From assembly GCA_013397075.1 (NCBI GenBank), contig VWZS01002260.1:648678-712677 (forward strand): a stretch of 64,000 nucleotides of DNA, given 5' to 3'. Shown piece after piece: positions 25,573 through 37,398 of the stretch. The notes below the pieces were generated by a model. It did not search any database. It had not been told where the DNA came from and was given only the letters and a program-made list of their open reading frames with translations. This stretch comes from Rhabdornis inornatus. Lineage: Eukaryota; Chordata; Aves; Passeriformes; Rhabdornithidae. Position numbers and translations under genes: made by a program. The stretch's first letter is position 1; each line of letters starts with the position of its first letter.

Positions 25573-28500
25573 CCTGAATGGTTTATAGTAGTAGTTACCC
25601 AGAGGCAGCCAATGGGGGACAAATGGACTAAAATGTGACCCATTAAATTCTACAATTTGTTTTGCCCATTGAAAATTATCCCCTTTCTCTCTCACCTCTG
25701 TGATGAGGAGAGGGAAAATACACAGAGGCAGCACAGATATACCGGTCACATTCCGAGACTCAGAACTCTTAATTTTACCATATCCCAAATAAGTGAGTTA
25801 GAAACAAGAGATAGTTGTGGTCAGAAATCATTGAAAACACAGGTATTCAAGTGGGAGCTCTTCATATGCTTTTAAAGCTGGAATCAGACCATCTGCTCTG
25901 TGCTTCATTTAGCAACTTCTATTCTTAACTAAAATACTTTTTGAGCCAGCTGCTTCAGCACTGCAATTCCTTCTTCTGGCCCAGCCTCTGGGGAGGACTG
26001 ATAGAGCTTTTAGTACAGTGCATTGTCCAAGAAAAACTGAGCTTCTCTTGTTGGGACAAGGTCTATCAAACAGCAAAGAAGACATGTGACACTAATAGAA
26101 AAATTGCTTTCATTAAGATGGGCCTGTATTTTCTGTGGGTTGCATCTTCCACTAGGAAAAGGAGGGAGTAGGGAATAAAAGGGGCCAAACCACATCTGAG
26201 CCTAGCACACTCACCAACTGCCTCTGTGGTTTGCTCTTACAGAGTGTGATTGCTCCAGAGTAAAATTCTTTGTTTCTTGTCTGTAAATAAACTCCTGAGG
26301 TGTCAGGATCATATTTTGAAATGACAGAATGGGTGAGGAAACCTGGACCACTGAAAGGTTCTGCCCAACACATCTCCTTTGTGGAATGGCAGTGACAGAG
26401 TTAACTGAGTTGGCACCACTGCTGTAGTGGAGTAACACAGTTGTGTTTTCTGAGTGGCAATGACTAACATGGTCAGCAGTTGGTGCCAACACTGAGCAGT
26501 CAGTTAACCTCCTAGTTTGCTTGTAGTAAAAATAATTTACTCAGTACACAGACATCTACTCCAGTCTAATCTCCTTGACAAGAGATTACAAAGGGGTGTC
26601 AGGCTGAAGTGGCATAAAATTCCAAATACCATATCTATTTTTACTCATTGACAATACAGTAATATCCATGGGACAAGGATCAGTAAACAGAGAAATAGAT
26701 TCTTTCTTAAAAGACAGCTTTTCTCCCTGGTTTAAAATTACAGTTGAGCAGATCTTCAAAAATGAAATAGAAAGTTCATCACTGTGCCATCCCAGGGAAG
26801 CTTTTTTGCAGTATGGACTTACAGGAACTGGATTTCAAAATTAGGCAAACCCACATGAAAGTGAATGTGGTGTTCATATGTAGAGCTATTTATACTGGGT
26901 GTGCTTGCTTGACTTCAGAGCTAGAAACAAAAAGACCAGAGCATGAAACATACAACTAACCAAAAAAAGACGAAGGAGCTCAATTTTACTGAAGTATTGA
27001 TGTGGCTTATAATACTTGGTGAGCTTCTAGAGTCACTAACAAATTCAGGTGCTAGCAAAAAGAATGGTATTTTGGACCTTGTTATGGAGGAAAGTTTTAG
27101 AAAAATCACAGAATTCAGGCACACTGTGTATACTGATTGTATACACATTGTATACAATTGTTAAAGAAATAAGAAGAGCCAAAATGCACTTAGTACAAAA
27201 CCTCATGATTTAGCATAGTTTCATAATTTTTAGCATTTCTCAATCATGGGTTTTGAATGCATGGGGTTGGCAAAGTATCACCATCATAACCAAGCAAGAG
27301 CTTAATGAATGAATCTAGATGCATTAACAGGATGTGGAATGTAATGCCAATAAATACTAGATGGGAAATAAAATTGAAATAATGAAAAAATTTGGAGAAA
27401 AATTATAATTTCAGAGATCTATCATTAATAGGTACAGAGGGAAAGGCCTAATTCTTAGTTACTCTACTTGTGTTACAGCCAGCAGAAATCTACCATTGAT
27501 CAGGCCAGCAATTAGCAATCAAAACCCTCACACCTTAATATACTTATATACCAATGATTATTGATAATTTACTTGGGTTAAAATCATCACTGGCACTTGG
27601 GATATCCTTTTGCAAGGGAAAATACACATGAGGAGAAGTTTAAAGAAAATCCATTAAGTAAAATATTTGGGATCATCAATGGGCTGATAAGTAACCTTCA
27701 TGCACATCAGTTCCCCAACATCTGTAAAGCCTTTCTGTGCATTTTACCATTTTTTCCAAAAACCATGATTGCCACCAACAGAGGAGCCACAAAATACCAC
27801 TGTACAGACAAGGGAGATGGAATGCAGCCTGGATCAGACAATAATCATGAGGGTTCCACTTGCTCTAATTCTGTCAGCTCTGCAAACTCAATGGCATTTT
27901 TGCTTCACTCTTCCTTTTTTTCTTGGACACCAAAGAGAATATTGCAGGCCTTGATTGCACTTCCGAAACCTAAATAGCAACAATACCAAGGTATAGACTC
28001 CTTGGTAGTCTGACCTGCATGTTCTACCATTCCCAGGGCTGGCAGATGTGGATGCCTGATTCATCACTCAGCAACAATCAAGAGCGTTTTTAGGGTGCTT
28101 GTGATTTCCTACCTCTCTGGAGAAGTTCTTGTGACTTCCTTAGAATTCCTGCAGGGATACTTAATCACCCTTTTTGTTCCAGTCTCAGTTCCAGTCTCAG
28201 TCAGGCACAGTGTTTGATGAGAGGCACCACCTCTGCAGGCAGGTGCCTTGAGATGCCAGCACTGACTCTGGGGTGCCAGATATGCCACTAGGCAGCTGAG
28301 CTGCTCTAATGCACTCAGCCTCTGTCATGAGGAGGATTTCTCATTTCCACCAGTGCCTTGTGAGTGAAACTTTCCAACTTTTGCAGTCAGTCTATCTGTC
28401 TCTGTATTTTCATCAGCAGACTGCTCCCTTTACCTTCTTTACTTGCCCTTTTCACATTTTTTAAAACAATTTCTCTTTATTGGTCGTATGATTCAATAAA

Positions 28501-28823
28501 GTTATTCTCTTGGTAAGTGTGAAAGGTTTTTTTTTCCTTGCCAGTGCAGTGTGTACTTCTGCAGCTCCCCATTACCATGACTTCCACTAAAAACTATCAT
28601 CTTTAAAGGTCACTTGTTTCCTTACACATGCAGTCAAGCCCAACAATGATTTAATGACACCTGAACAAGCTTGTATTAAAATTACGCACAGTGTGATCAT
28701 AAATAATTATAAAGAAAAAGAAGAAGAAAGCAAACACATTTCCTTTCAAGAAACTAACACCAAAGATATTAGTTAAAATGTTAAAGTATATTAACCACTT
28801 ACATAAAACCCTTTCATATTGCC
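25573..28823. other. Single-copy noncoding sequence
   Basis: No gene is supported over these 3.2 kb. The open frame at 27597-27977 (126 codons) has no recognisable domain and overlaps a second frame on the same strand. A 12-bp tandem duplication at 28176-28201 is listed separately. Confidence 0.65.
28176..28201 (+). repeat. Two-copy tandem repeat, 12-bp unit
   Basis: GTTCCAGTCTCA occurs twice in perfect tandem and is followed by GT. It is a local duplication. Confidence 0.9.
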
Positions 28824-29230
28824 TTGCTTCATTTCAAACATGGCACGGGCTATTTTGCCTGTGAACTCAAGTGGAACAAAAAGCTGCAGAATGCAATTTG
28901 TGTCAGGGGCCGGGCTGCGGAGGGACAACTAATTCTAATTAGTGCAAATTCCCCACAGGCCAGTCAGAGGCCTCGTGCAGAAGCCGCCGCCACCGCTGAG
29001 CTCCTCTGCCTGCAACAGGTGGGCTGGGCACCCGCCATGGCCTGGTGACAGCTGAGGGCAGCGCTTTGCCGGACACCCCTAATTAATGGCCTGCACGTCC
29101 AGCCTTTGAATGTGATATCTTTTAATACAGGTCTGAACTAAGGAAGACTAGCTCTTCTAATTGGTTCAAATTAAACCGGTGGCAGACTTTGCTAAGTAAC
29201 GGTCGGGCTGCAATGCCCATCTTATTTCAG
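28824..29230. promoter_or_regulatory. Candidate enhancer with homeodomain cores and local CpGs
   Basis: In this AT-rich, CpG-poor window, the stretch stands out for a cluster of CpG dinucleotides (28908-29096 and near 29198-29206) next to several TAATT homeodomain cores: CTAATTCTAATTAG at 28929-28942, CCTAATTAATGG at 29078-29089, and CTAATTGG with AAATTAAA near 29157-29175. CpGs survive in neutral DNA only slowly, so this mix suggests selection or an unmethylated element. The open frame at 28824-29048 (74 codons) looks like chance. A target gene cannot be named from the window. Confidence 0.35.
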
Positions 29231-31789
29231 CTTAAAGTTCTGCCCATCAGTGCAAAAAGGGTAGGGCTGGAAAAAGAAATTACTGGGGAGAAAAGTCTTG
29301 GCCATCTGATAACACTGGTATTCAAGTGAGCACGTCCCTAATATTCCCTAAAATATTTCTGCAATTTAATAACATTCAATGTTTAATGCCTATTAGAAAG
29401 ATGCTTTAAAAATTCTGATGGATTATAAGAAATAATGATAGCAAGTAAGGCACAGGTCATTAACCTAACTATTAGACTTCCTAAATAAGCCTCATTTTGA
29501 ACTGTTTGGTCTAAAGCAAACTCAGGGTAAGATGAGCTGCCTGACTTGCAGCCTGCCTTCTGTCACACCCCCTCCCATTCATGAAATCTGCTTCTGAGAG
29601 AGCACAGCCAGCCCTAATGAGAGAGGCAGCCCTCCTGCCCTGCCTGCGGGAGGGAAGGGAGAAGATGCAACAAGATTTGATATAACATGCTGGTTGGGAA
29701 TGCTCTTTAAATAACCAAGCAATGAAGCATACTTCACAGAGATTAGGATTATCTCATTTGCAAAATATCATAACACCTAAACACCAGTGAAAAACTTTGG
29801 TTTAATCCTGCTGAATTATACACATTGAGTTATATCAGGAAAATGCTTAATTATTAGGGATTTCAGCAACTCGAGGCCTGACACATGAACTGTAAGAAGT
29901 GTTTTACTTGACTAGCATTTGTCCATGTACCAGCCAACGGGAAGCTATGGCAGAAGAAGTGGCAAAGCCTCCAAGGAGCTCTGCTCCCCTTGCTTCCCAG
30001 CAGGCTGATACTTTGGAGGAGTGCTGGATCTATCCTTGTGCACTGGTGCAATGACCTACCATGCACTTGTGTGGATGCTCTTGACACTGCCCAGGCCCAT
30101 ATATTTTTTCCAAATGATTCTACCAGCTATACTAAACAGCTATTCTGGGTGCTCTGTACCTCTGTACTAAGGGCTTTATTTCGGGACTTTAAATAATCCT
30201 TCATCTTTATTTCACACCACTCTTAAACTAACAGCATTAATTTCTCCTATTACTTTCCTTTTTACTACATATTTCAGCTAAAAACACTCCAGAGGGGTGT
30301 GCCAACTACGACTATGTCACAAGAATGATTTTATTAAGAAAATGCCTCCAATGCTACCTCACAGCATTTTCCACTACTATTGTTTGGATTGCACCAGAGG
30401 TTAAAATGTGGCTTCTTTTAATAATGCATTTGCATAAGTTGATCTGAAAGATCCCCATGTGATGACATTACTTCAGGGTTGGCCTGTTGACTCAAAAAAG
30501 CCTGAGGTGCTAGTCCCAAAGAGATCAAACTCAAAAATTAACTAGTCTTTATAAAGCAGGAACATCTCCACAAGCAGTAAAACAAATGATTATCAGTTCT
30601 TTTTGGCAATGGTCTATGCCAAGCTAGAGAAAAACAGAGCTTTCAAACACTGACAATCTGGTATATTGAAGTATGACCATTATTTTTTATTTTCCACATT
30701 TTTGGTCCAAAGACAGTTCTGAGTAATTGATTCCCATAATGAGCTATGGTTCGTTAGTCAATTTAATTTATAATTGAATTGGATGGATGTAACTCTGTGT
30801 AAAATTGTCTCTGAAGAATCTGTTTTGTTCGTCTGTTCAACTTCTGACAGGGATGGAAGAAAATCTAAATTATTCCCTTCTGCAAGAGGGAAAAACTCTG
30901 AAAGTCTCAGCATCCCTTGTGAAATTAAGAGGAAAATATTTTTAATAGTTGCCATGCAAAAATAATACGGCTTTACTAAAATTTATACAACCCTGACAAT
31001 TAACACATTAATGCCTGGAATGGTGGCTTAAAATGAAAATCAAGACATAGGGAATATATGAATCAGCAGTGCTGCATGAATAGCTGGAAAGATTGCTCTT
31101 TACCAGATATTTACTGGTAAATCACATCTTCTTGGCAAATACTGCAAAATCTGAAGAATTTGCTTCTCCATGCTTTTATATTGACATCTTGATGATACAA
31201 CTCCATTGGGAAATGACTGGTGTGAAGAATAAAATTCAGTGGGTTAAATTTTTCCTCTGTTCATAACTTGGAAACCCGGAGTTGCTTCCACTGTCACAAG
31301 TTGTAGGGCTTTTTTAAATGCAGTTTGCTTTATCAGAGATCTGGGAATTGTTCCTCTACCCTCTGTGGGCCTTCTCTTGGCCACTGCAAAGTTCAAAAAA
31401 TAACAGAGCAATATATGAGAATGGATTCTGCTTAGGAACAGAGGCAGGGAAGTAATACATTGGTTTAGGGGTCTGAAGATGAACAACAGTTTCCATTTTT
31501 AAGTTAATTTTGCCCTAGGGTTCTTTGGGCCTCAAGACTCACATACAAACCCATTTTCTTTCCAGAGAAAATACTGAGGCTCTCATCATGTACTGAATTA
31601 AATTCCCTCCTAGTTTGTCATGTCTAAAGAGAAACATTGAGTCTCTGCCTCTACTACTGGTCTTAGCAAGACATATCAGTATTGAAAGATACATTTAACT
31701 TACAATGAGAAGGAAGTGAATGAATTCATTCAATATTTGTATTTTTCTATACAGACATACTGATATTGGCCATTGATTGTGAGTTAGCA
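29231..31789. other. Single-copy noncoding sequence, parts with enhancer-like texture
   Basis: No gene or repeat is recognised. Two parts read like conserved noncoding sequence, 29560-29820 and 30240-30480; the second has an octamer (ATTTGCAT) at 30428-30435 beside a Sox-like ATTGTTT. An AT inverted repeat lies at 30759-30781. These are motif impressions only. Confidence 0.5.
30759..30781. repeat. AT-rich inverted repeat, one mismatch
   Basis: CAATTTAATT (30759-30768) pairs with AATTGAATTG (30772-30781) at 9 of 10 positions around a 3-nt loop. It is a candidate cruciform of low specificity. Confidence 0.8.
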
Positions 31790-32205
31790 GACACAAATGC
31801 AAGCGGTAAAAGAATTGCTCCACTATTATGTAAGCGTGCTATTGCTTGTAATCTAGCCTCATGCAAAAGCAAAATATACATGCTCTGTTTGCTCAAAAAA
31901 TAAAGTGTACTGAGAAGCATTGCAGTGGGATAGGTGATGATGATCGGCTATTATCAGTCCCAGCAGGCACATATTTTTTCTTAACAGCCGCAGGACTGCT
32001 GCTTTGAAAGCCAGGCACAAGGATTTTTTAGTTCAGAGCATTTCACATTGCCTTTTAGAGGCAGGCATGACACACAGCTGCACAAACTCTTATGGCCTCC
32101 AGTTAAAGCGTCACTTAACAACCTCATTTGTCTACTTTTGCATCAAGTCCCCAATAAATTCTGATGGGCAACAGGCTCCCAGGCTCCTTATGTTATCCAG
32201 ATAAT
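31790..32205. promoter_or_regulatory. Candidate conserved noncoding element
   Basis: About 400 bp without low-complexity sequence carry mixed transcription-factor-like words: GATA-type TTATCAG and AGATAA, a CAGCTG E-box with TGACACA just before it near 32068-32080, and TCF/LEF-like CTTTGAA near 32002. A 66-codon frame overlaps it but has no domain. It resembles vertebrate enhancer sequence in texture; conservation has not been measured. Confidence 0.25.
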
Positions 32206-35129
32206 GTTTCTTTTTTTTCTTTTCCTGTAATAGTAACAGTAGAAGTGTTATGTCCAATCTTCATCATATTCCAGAGTTTGTTTATAATGTTTCTGACCTT
32301 TTTTTCCACTAGTAAGTATTTAATCTGGTAGAAGGGATATGACGCAGGTTCAGTGACTGGTCACACCTATTCACCTCTGCTGAAGTGAGTGAGAGCATAA
32401 AGGTGGAACTGAGGAGAAAATTTGGCTTATTGAATCCACTTAAGGCTGTTTATTTCTGGGCTGTGCTATATGAATGTATAGCAGACATAGGCTGGAGCTA
32501 TTGAAAACTGTTCTTATTTTAATGACTACATTCTGGCTGAGAAATTCTTTAATATAAGTAATTTTCAGCACTGCAAATGCATGGGAGACAATGAAAGTTG
32601 TTTCTAAAAAATATTAAAGCTGACATCAATCATTTATACATAAGGCACAAAGCAATGAGGGCAAACTTCTCAGTGCAGATAAGAAATGTCACAGTAAACT
32701 TATGTTCCACGGTAGTGGTATCAGTTACGATCGATCACTTGGTAGCCACTGGAAGTTACATTTTTACTTTAGTCTCTAAACTCTTTTGACTGCACAACCA
32801 AAAGTATTGTTTTAATCTAAAGTGCTAGATCAATATTTCTGATCAATAAGCATTCATTTCCAGCTAACAAGGACAATGGTTAGTGGATTCCTTTAAACAT
32901 TTTCATTTCAAGGAAATCTCTGCTGTTCTAGAAATCAGATCTGTAACAAAGAGTATAAGGAAAAGGGAAATCAGCAGAAAACATAGCAGAGAACTTCCAG
33001 ATTAATTCAGCTCTTCCCCAGCATGATTTTTCTTTCTCCTATGATGCTAAATCAGTAACTACTTTGTATGACTTTAATTTTTAAAGTAATTACAAAATTC
33101 AACAGTATTACAATTAACTCTTCCTACCAGAGCATAAAAAGCCAAACCAAGCAAAAGCCAAATTACAAACGACAAACCTCAATTGTCAAAAATTTAATTC
33201 TTAGTGATAAAAAAGTACAAATCAACAAGTACAGCTCAGAAAACCCTGGTTCACTCAGTAAAAGACTGGTATAGCTTCCATGAACTTCAGAGAAATCCCT
33301 CCACTTTCAGCCCAAATGAGTTAGGTCCAAGAAAGGCAACATCTAGCCCAGCCAGCAGCCAAGAGCTGGTTGCCTTTAGGGAGAGCCTTTCTTCTTGACC
33401 ATAGACTGGTCTTGAGGACTGACCACTCTTCCCATTCCCTGGAAAAGCCAGACACCATCTTGCCAGAACATCTTTCTGTCCTCAAGAAGGTCTTTCTGTC
33501 CCACCCCACTTGGTCTTGGACTTTTCAGACCAGAACACAAGACTGCTTTAAATGTCCCAAGGACTCTGATGGATATTAGAGGCATGTTTAGCTACAAGAA
33601 ATTAGGACTTTTGCTACAGTGGTGCATACAGACCACTCCCTTGTATTTTACAAGCCTGACTAGGAGAGAACATGTTGTTTTCAATGCCTGCAGCTGTGCT
33701 TAGCAGCCCCTGCTATACTTAACATTCTCCAACTTTCCATCACCCACACACAATAATTTGCTTCTTCTCATACTCTTTTCTCCCCAAGATATTGCCTATT
33801 GTTTACATGGCAAGAAATACTAGAGTTGTAATTAAAAACCAACTGGATAGCTTCAGGCTGGGCTGTCAGCATCCCACACTGCAGGAACTATGTGCTTGGT
33901 GTCCTCCATCTCCCCATAGCATTCCTAGCTCTGAGGTGATGGAAGTTGTTTAACAAATCACAGGCATCTCCTTCACAGGCTGTAAAGCCAGGCTGCTGCA
34001 GCCATGGGCATCTTTCCCAAAGGACAGGTCCTGAGGGAGCTTAAAGCTGGGACTCGCATGCCCTGTGACCAGTGGCCCCTGTCTGCATGGGGGCACTCAC
34101 ACTGTTGATCTGCCTATGTGAAACCAACTTGAAAGCACAAATTAGAGCAGAGCATAAAGTCTACCCTCCACCTCCTCCTCCTCCTGGTGGCAGAGCTGTG
34201 GTTGGGATAGAGTGCAATTAAAATACAATAAATATTGCATTCTACTGGTAACATGGACTTCATTCCCCTTCATACTTCTGTGGCATTACTTTGAGTTTTG
34301 AATCCATCCCAAAATTCAAAGTTAAATCAGAAAATATGTGTATTTTTATTTTTAGTTATCATAACAAGTGAATTGCATGTGGATTTCTCTCAGAAACATA
34401 AATCAGTCAAGATTTTTTCAACTGCATGTATCCCATAGAACTTTATGAGGAGTCTGGGCCAAACTCAGGGGTCCATGCCATCTTTGCTCTTAGTGTATAG
34501 ATGAGATACAGGGGAAGCCTGTGGGCTGCATACAGATTATGCTTTTCTCACTGGGAAATGATGGGAAAAGAATTTTGGCTCCATTAAATACAGGGTGTCC
34601 CTTCAGACAGAGGGCTTAACACAAAATGAATAGAAGGTCAAACTTTTGTTGAGCTATTAATCTGTACTGTGACTTATGCAGATTGGAAAATATATGAGAA
34701 ATGTAAACAGTGCTCACTCTGCATTAGATAGCAGGAGATAGGCAGAGTCAGAATAGATAACCTTTTGTGAACATTAGGAAGCTGGATTTTATGTGAAACT
34801 TGTTTGAGTCCAACTCTTTATGGCGCCTATTCATCTACTACAGTACTCAAGTATGAAGGAGTGGTGAAAGAGGAGGAATAAGAGGAAGAGGGCTGCTGGG
34901 TAGATGCATAAATTTACCATAAATGGTAAAGCTTTCATTGACTTTAACTAAGCCAAGAAATCAGTTCTGTTTTTAAAGGCAATACAGCCAAAGAGTGATA
35001 CGGGCAACACAGGACTTTGGCCAATATTAATCTACATGAAAAAGTGGCACATTCATGAACACCAAAATCATGCTACATCTAAACACAATCTTATGTATAA
35101 TAAAACACATATATATTGCATTTTCCACT
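32206..35129. other. Single-copy noncoding sequence
   Basis: No gene is supported. Overlapping frames on both strands at 33204-33585 reflect a locally stop-poor stretch of moderate GC rather than coding sequence, since neither strand's peptide is recognisable. A (CCT)5 run sits at 34171-34185. Confidence 0.65.
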
Positions 35130-35655
35130 CTCTTTGTTGTTCAGTTTTTTTCTCCCCAGCTGTTTTGGCATTGTGTTCCATCCTTCAGGTGTTTTCCAGT
35201 CACAATTATTGTGTTGTTTCAAAACACTGGTTCCTGCTCAGTTCTTTTGCTGATCATGCTTTTTCCACTCTTTACTACAGTCTTCTCCTTGACTTGTCAT
35301 GACCTATGGTTTTATTCTGGGCTCTTTATTTTGTTCTGCTTCTCTAATTCTTCTTCTTTCCTCTCTCTCTTAATCTTCTTCTTTCCCTCGCTTTCTCACA
35401 CAGACTTCTTTCTATCTGCCATTTCTTTCTCCTTTGTGTAGTGTTCTCTTTATCTCATCACTACTTCCTTTTCACTTCTTGTACTTTTCCTACTTCTGTA
35501 CTTGCTTTCTCTCTGTTATTTGCTTATATATTCCAGGTTCCAAAGGAAAGAATTGGATTTTAAAGAAATAGTGGGATTTTCTGTCATTGTGTAACCATTT
35601 TCAGAATGGTTTTAAAAATATAAAACCAAACAAAATTATCAGTAAGGACTTTATC
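35130..35655 (+). other. Pyrimidine-biased strand
   Basis: For about 500 bp the + strand is strongly enriched in C and T, with long runs of TTCTTCTTTCC and CTCTCTC type between 35330 and 35510, leading into the (CTTCT)n array. The 128-codon frame at 35055-35441 owes its length and its F, S and L content to this bias and is not taken as a gene. The bias could come from an old degraded pyrimidine microsatellite or from a transcribed strand's polypyrimidine content. Confidence 0.8.
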
Positions 35656-35742
35656 CTTCTCTTCTCTTCTCTTCTCTTCTCTTCTCTTCTCTTCTCTTCT
35701 CTTCTCTTCTCTTCTCTTCTCTTCCTCTCCTTTTCCTTTTCC
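35656..35742 (+). repeat. (CTTCT)13 microsatellite with degenerate pyrimidine tail
   Basis: Thirteen perfect CTTCT units (35656-35720) are followed by a pure pyrimidine tail of CTCC and TTTTCC-type words. The array is homopurine on the other strand, and its perfection implies recent expansion. Pentanucleotide arrays of this kind are commonly length-variable. Confidence 0.98.
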
Positions 35743-36530
35743 CTCTTACTTATTTTATGCAGGAAATAGACATTTCAGCATTTAATTGTGATTTTCTCTG
35801 AGCTTTGACAGCAGCATTTTGGTTCAGTTAAAGTCAAGCAAATACTCAATCACCTGAATGATCTGTATCGAAAGCTTCTAAGGCAGAAGCCAGTCAACTA
35901 AATCCCTCAAAATCTTCTCTGTATGTCCCCATAATATCACTATGTGACTAAAGATGACTCAGTAGCTTCCTGTCACCCAGTACAGCTAGGCACACCTATA
36001 AGCCTAGTGCAGAAGAAAAAGATACTGAATGTTTTCCACCCTTCTAAGACCTAGGCTTCTAACTTAGGTGCTCTGAAAACACCCAGGTCTCTCCTCTACA
36101 TGGGCAGTTTAGCTCTCAGTCCTGTGCTGTGCTCTGAACTGCAGTTCAGCAAAGTGTTTAGAAGCAGTAAACCCAAATCATTCTCTTTGAGCTCACCACC
36201 TACCCGGTGTTCTTCAGCAAGCACCAGGATTGCAGTGCCTTCTGACATCGCTTACATCGAAACAAAGCAGATGGAAAGAAGGCAGATGAGGATCTAAACT
36301 AGTACATGACAACAGTCTACTCTATATGACTGGCCATGGCCCTGCTGGAATCTGAAGGCTGCTACTGGTCTGTGCGCTGGAGTTTGGGAACCTCACTGAG
36401 CTGGGTACCTGAGGTATGACACAACTAGAAGTGTGTACTATACACACGGCATATTAAACAGCTGATGTTACATGCTTTAGGTGAATATTTCCCCCCAAAT
36501 AACTGTGGGAAATATTAATTATTTATGGAA
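35743..36530. other. Single-copy noncoding sequence
   Basis: No gene or repeat is recognised. A 65-codon frame at 36100-36297 is serine-rich and has no family signature. Confidence 0.65.
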
Positions 36531-36594
36531 TATTTGCATAACTGCATAATGTGTCTAGATATAAATAACAGATTATTTGCATAACTGCATAATG
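36531..36594. promoter_or_regulatory. Duplicated octamer (POU-site) module
   Basis: A 21-bp word is repeated without mismatch at 36531-36551 and 36574-36594, 43 bp apart. Each copy contains ATTTGCAT, the exact reverse complement of the POU-factor octamer ATGCAAAT (36532-36539 and 36575-36582), followed by a second half-octamer-like word, CTGCATAAT. The sequence between and around the copies does not match, so this is a short duplication or two conserved sites and not a long tandem repeat. Binding by a POU protein is inference from the motif. AT-rich flanks (ATTAATTATTTATG) are typical of homeodomain-rich enhancers. Confidence 0.5.
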
Positions 36595-37009
36595 CCACTA
36601 ATCACGGGAAGAAAAAAAGAACAAAATATTTCTGGCATTTGATCACACTGTGTCATATATGCCCTGTGATTCTTCTTCAAGCTCTCCCAGAGAGAAGCTG
36701 AAGCCAAAGCTCAACCAAGCTCTATATGCCTGTATTTTGTAAGAGGAACAACAGGTAAATTTTCAAACACTATGAAGTGCTGTGTAGAGAGTACTCCAAC
36801 TGCAAGGCCCTGCAAATCCCTGCAGGCTGGATGGTGTTTTGCACAGATTATTTGTCTGAAACTGGAAGAAAAAACCAGCCCATATGCACAATGTGCATGA
36901 ATTTCTACAAGCAAAATTCACAACTCTGTCATCAATCCTGTCACCACTAGTCTCTTAGGCAGCATTTTTCATCCTTGCATCAAAGTGATGAACCAGGGGA
37001 AGAAGAAAT
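36595..37009. other. Single-copy noncoding sequence
   Basis: No feature is seen here between the octamer module and the MIR-like remnant. Confidence 0.65.
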
Positions 37010-37125
37010 GTCCAGACGAGGACACTCTGGCCCAGAAACATGAAGTGACTTTGCCAGAGTCAGAGGACAAACCAGCAAATCGGCTTTCAGGGAGATGGGC
37101 TAAAGGTCTGTCCAATGCTACAGCT
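37010..37125 (-). repeat. MIR-like SINE remnant, reverse orientation
   Basis: The + strand reads as a decayed reverse complement of MIR: 'gaggacactctggcccagaaacatgaagtgactttgcc' aligns by eye with the family's 'gaggaaactgaggcccagagaggttaagtgacttgccc', then 'cagag' and 'ggtctgtccaatgct' keep their relative order. It is an ancient amniote SINE. The match is from memory, and the L2-type 3' end shares part of it. Confidence 0.55.
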
Positions 37126-37343
37126 CAGCAAAGCTAAGGACCATTGTGGAAAGGGAAGACAGCCCATGCCATGCAGAAAGATACCAGTCCAGCAGAAAAG
37201 CTGTGTGCACACTTCCTCCCCATCATCAGGGAGCTGAGAAAAACATTGCAGTGATCTTACTCTAGCTCAAAGGCATCACTAAGCAGAAACAAGCCTGAAA
37301 ATATGAGCTGAGTTTGTCAAGCTTTAATATTCCCTAATAAGCA

Positions 37344-37398
37344 CTGTTCTTTCTCTGTTAAAGATTTCCCGATAACTGCTGTTCTTTTCTCTGTTAAA
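37344..37398 (+). repeat. Imperfect direct repeat, period 35
   Basis: CTGTTCTTTCTCTGTTAAA (37344-37362) recurs at 37379-37398 with one extra T in the T run. It is a small local duplication. Confidence 0.85.

Noticed and set aside
28959..29018. Possible 60-nt exon between 'ttccccacag' and 'caacag|gtgggc'
   Set aside because: Both splice-like words are good, but the encoded 20 residues are alanine-rich and unrecognisable and no partner exon is visible. RNA-seq would decide.
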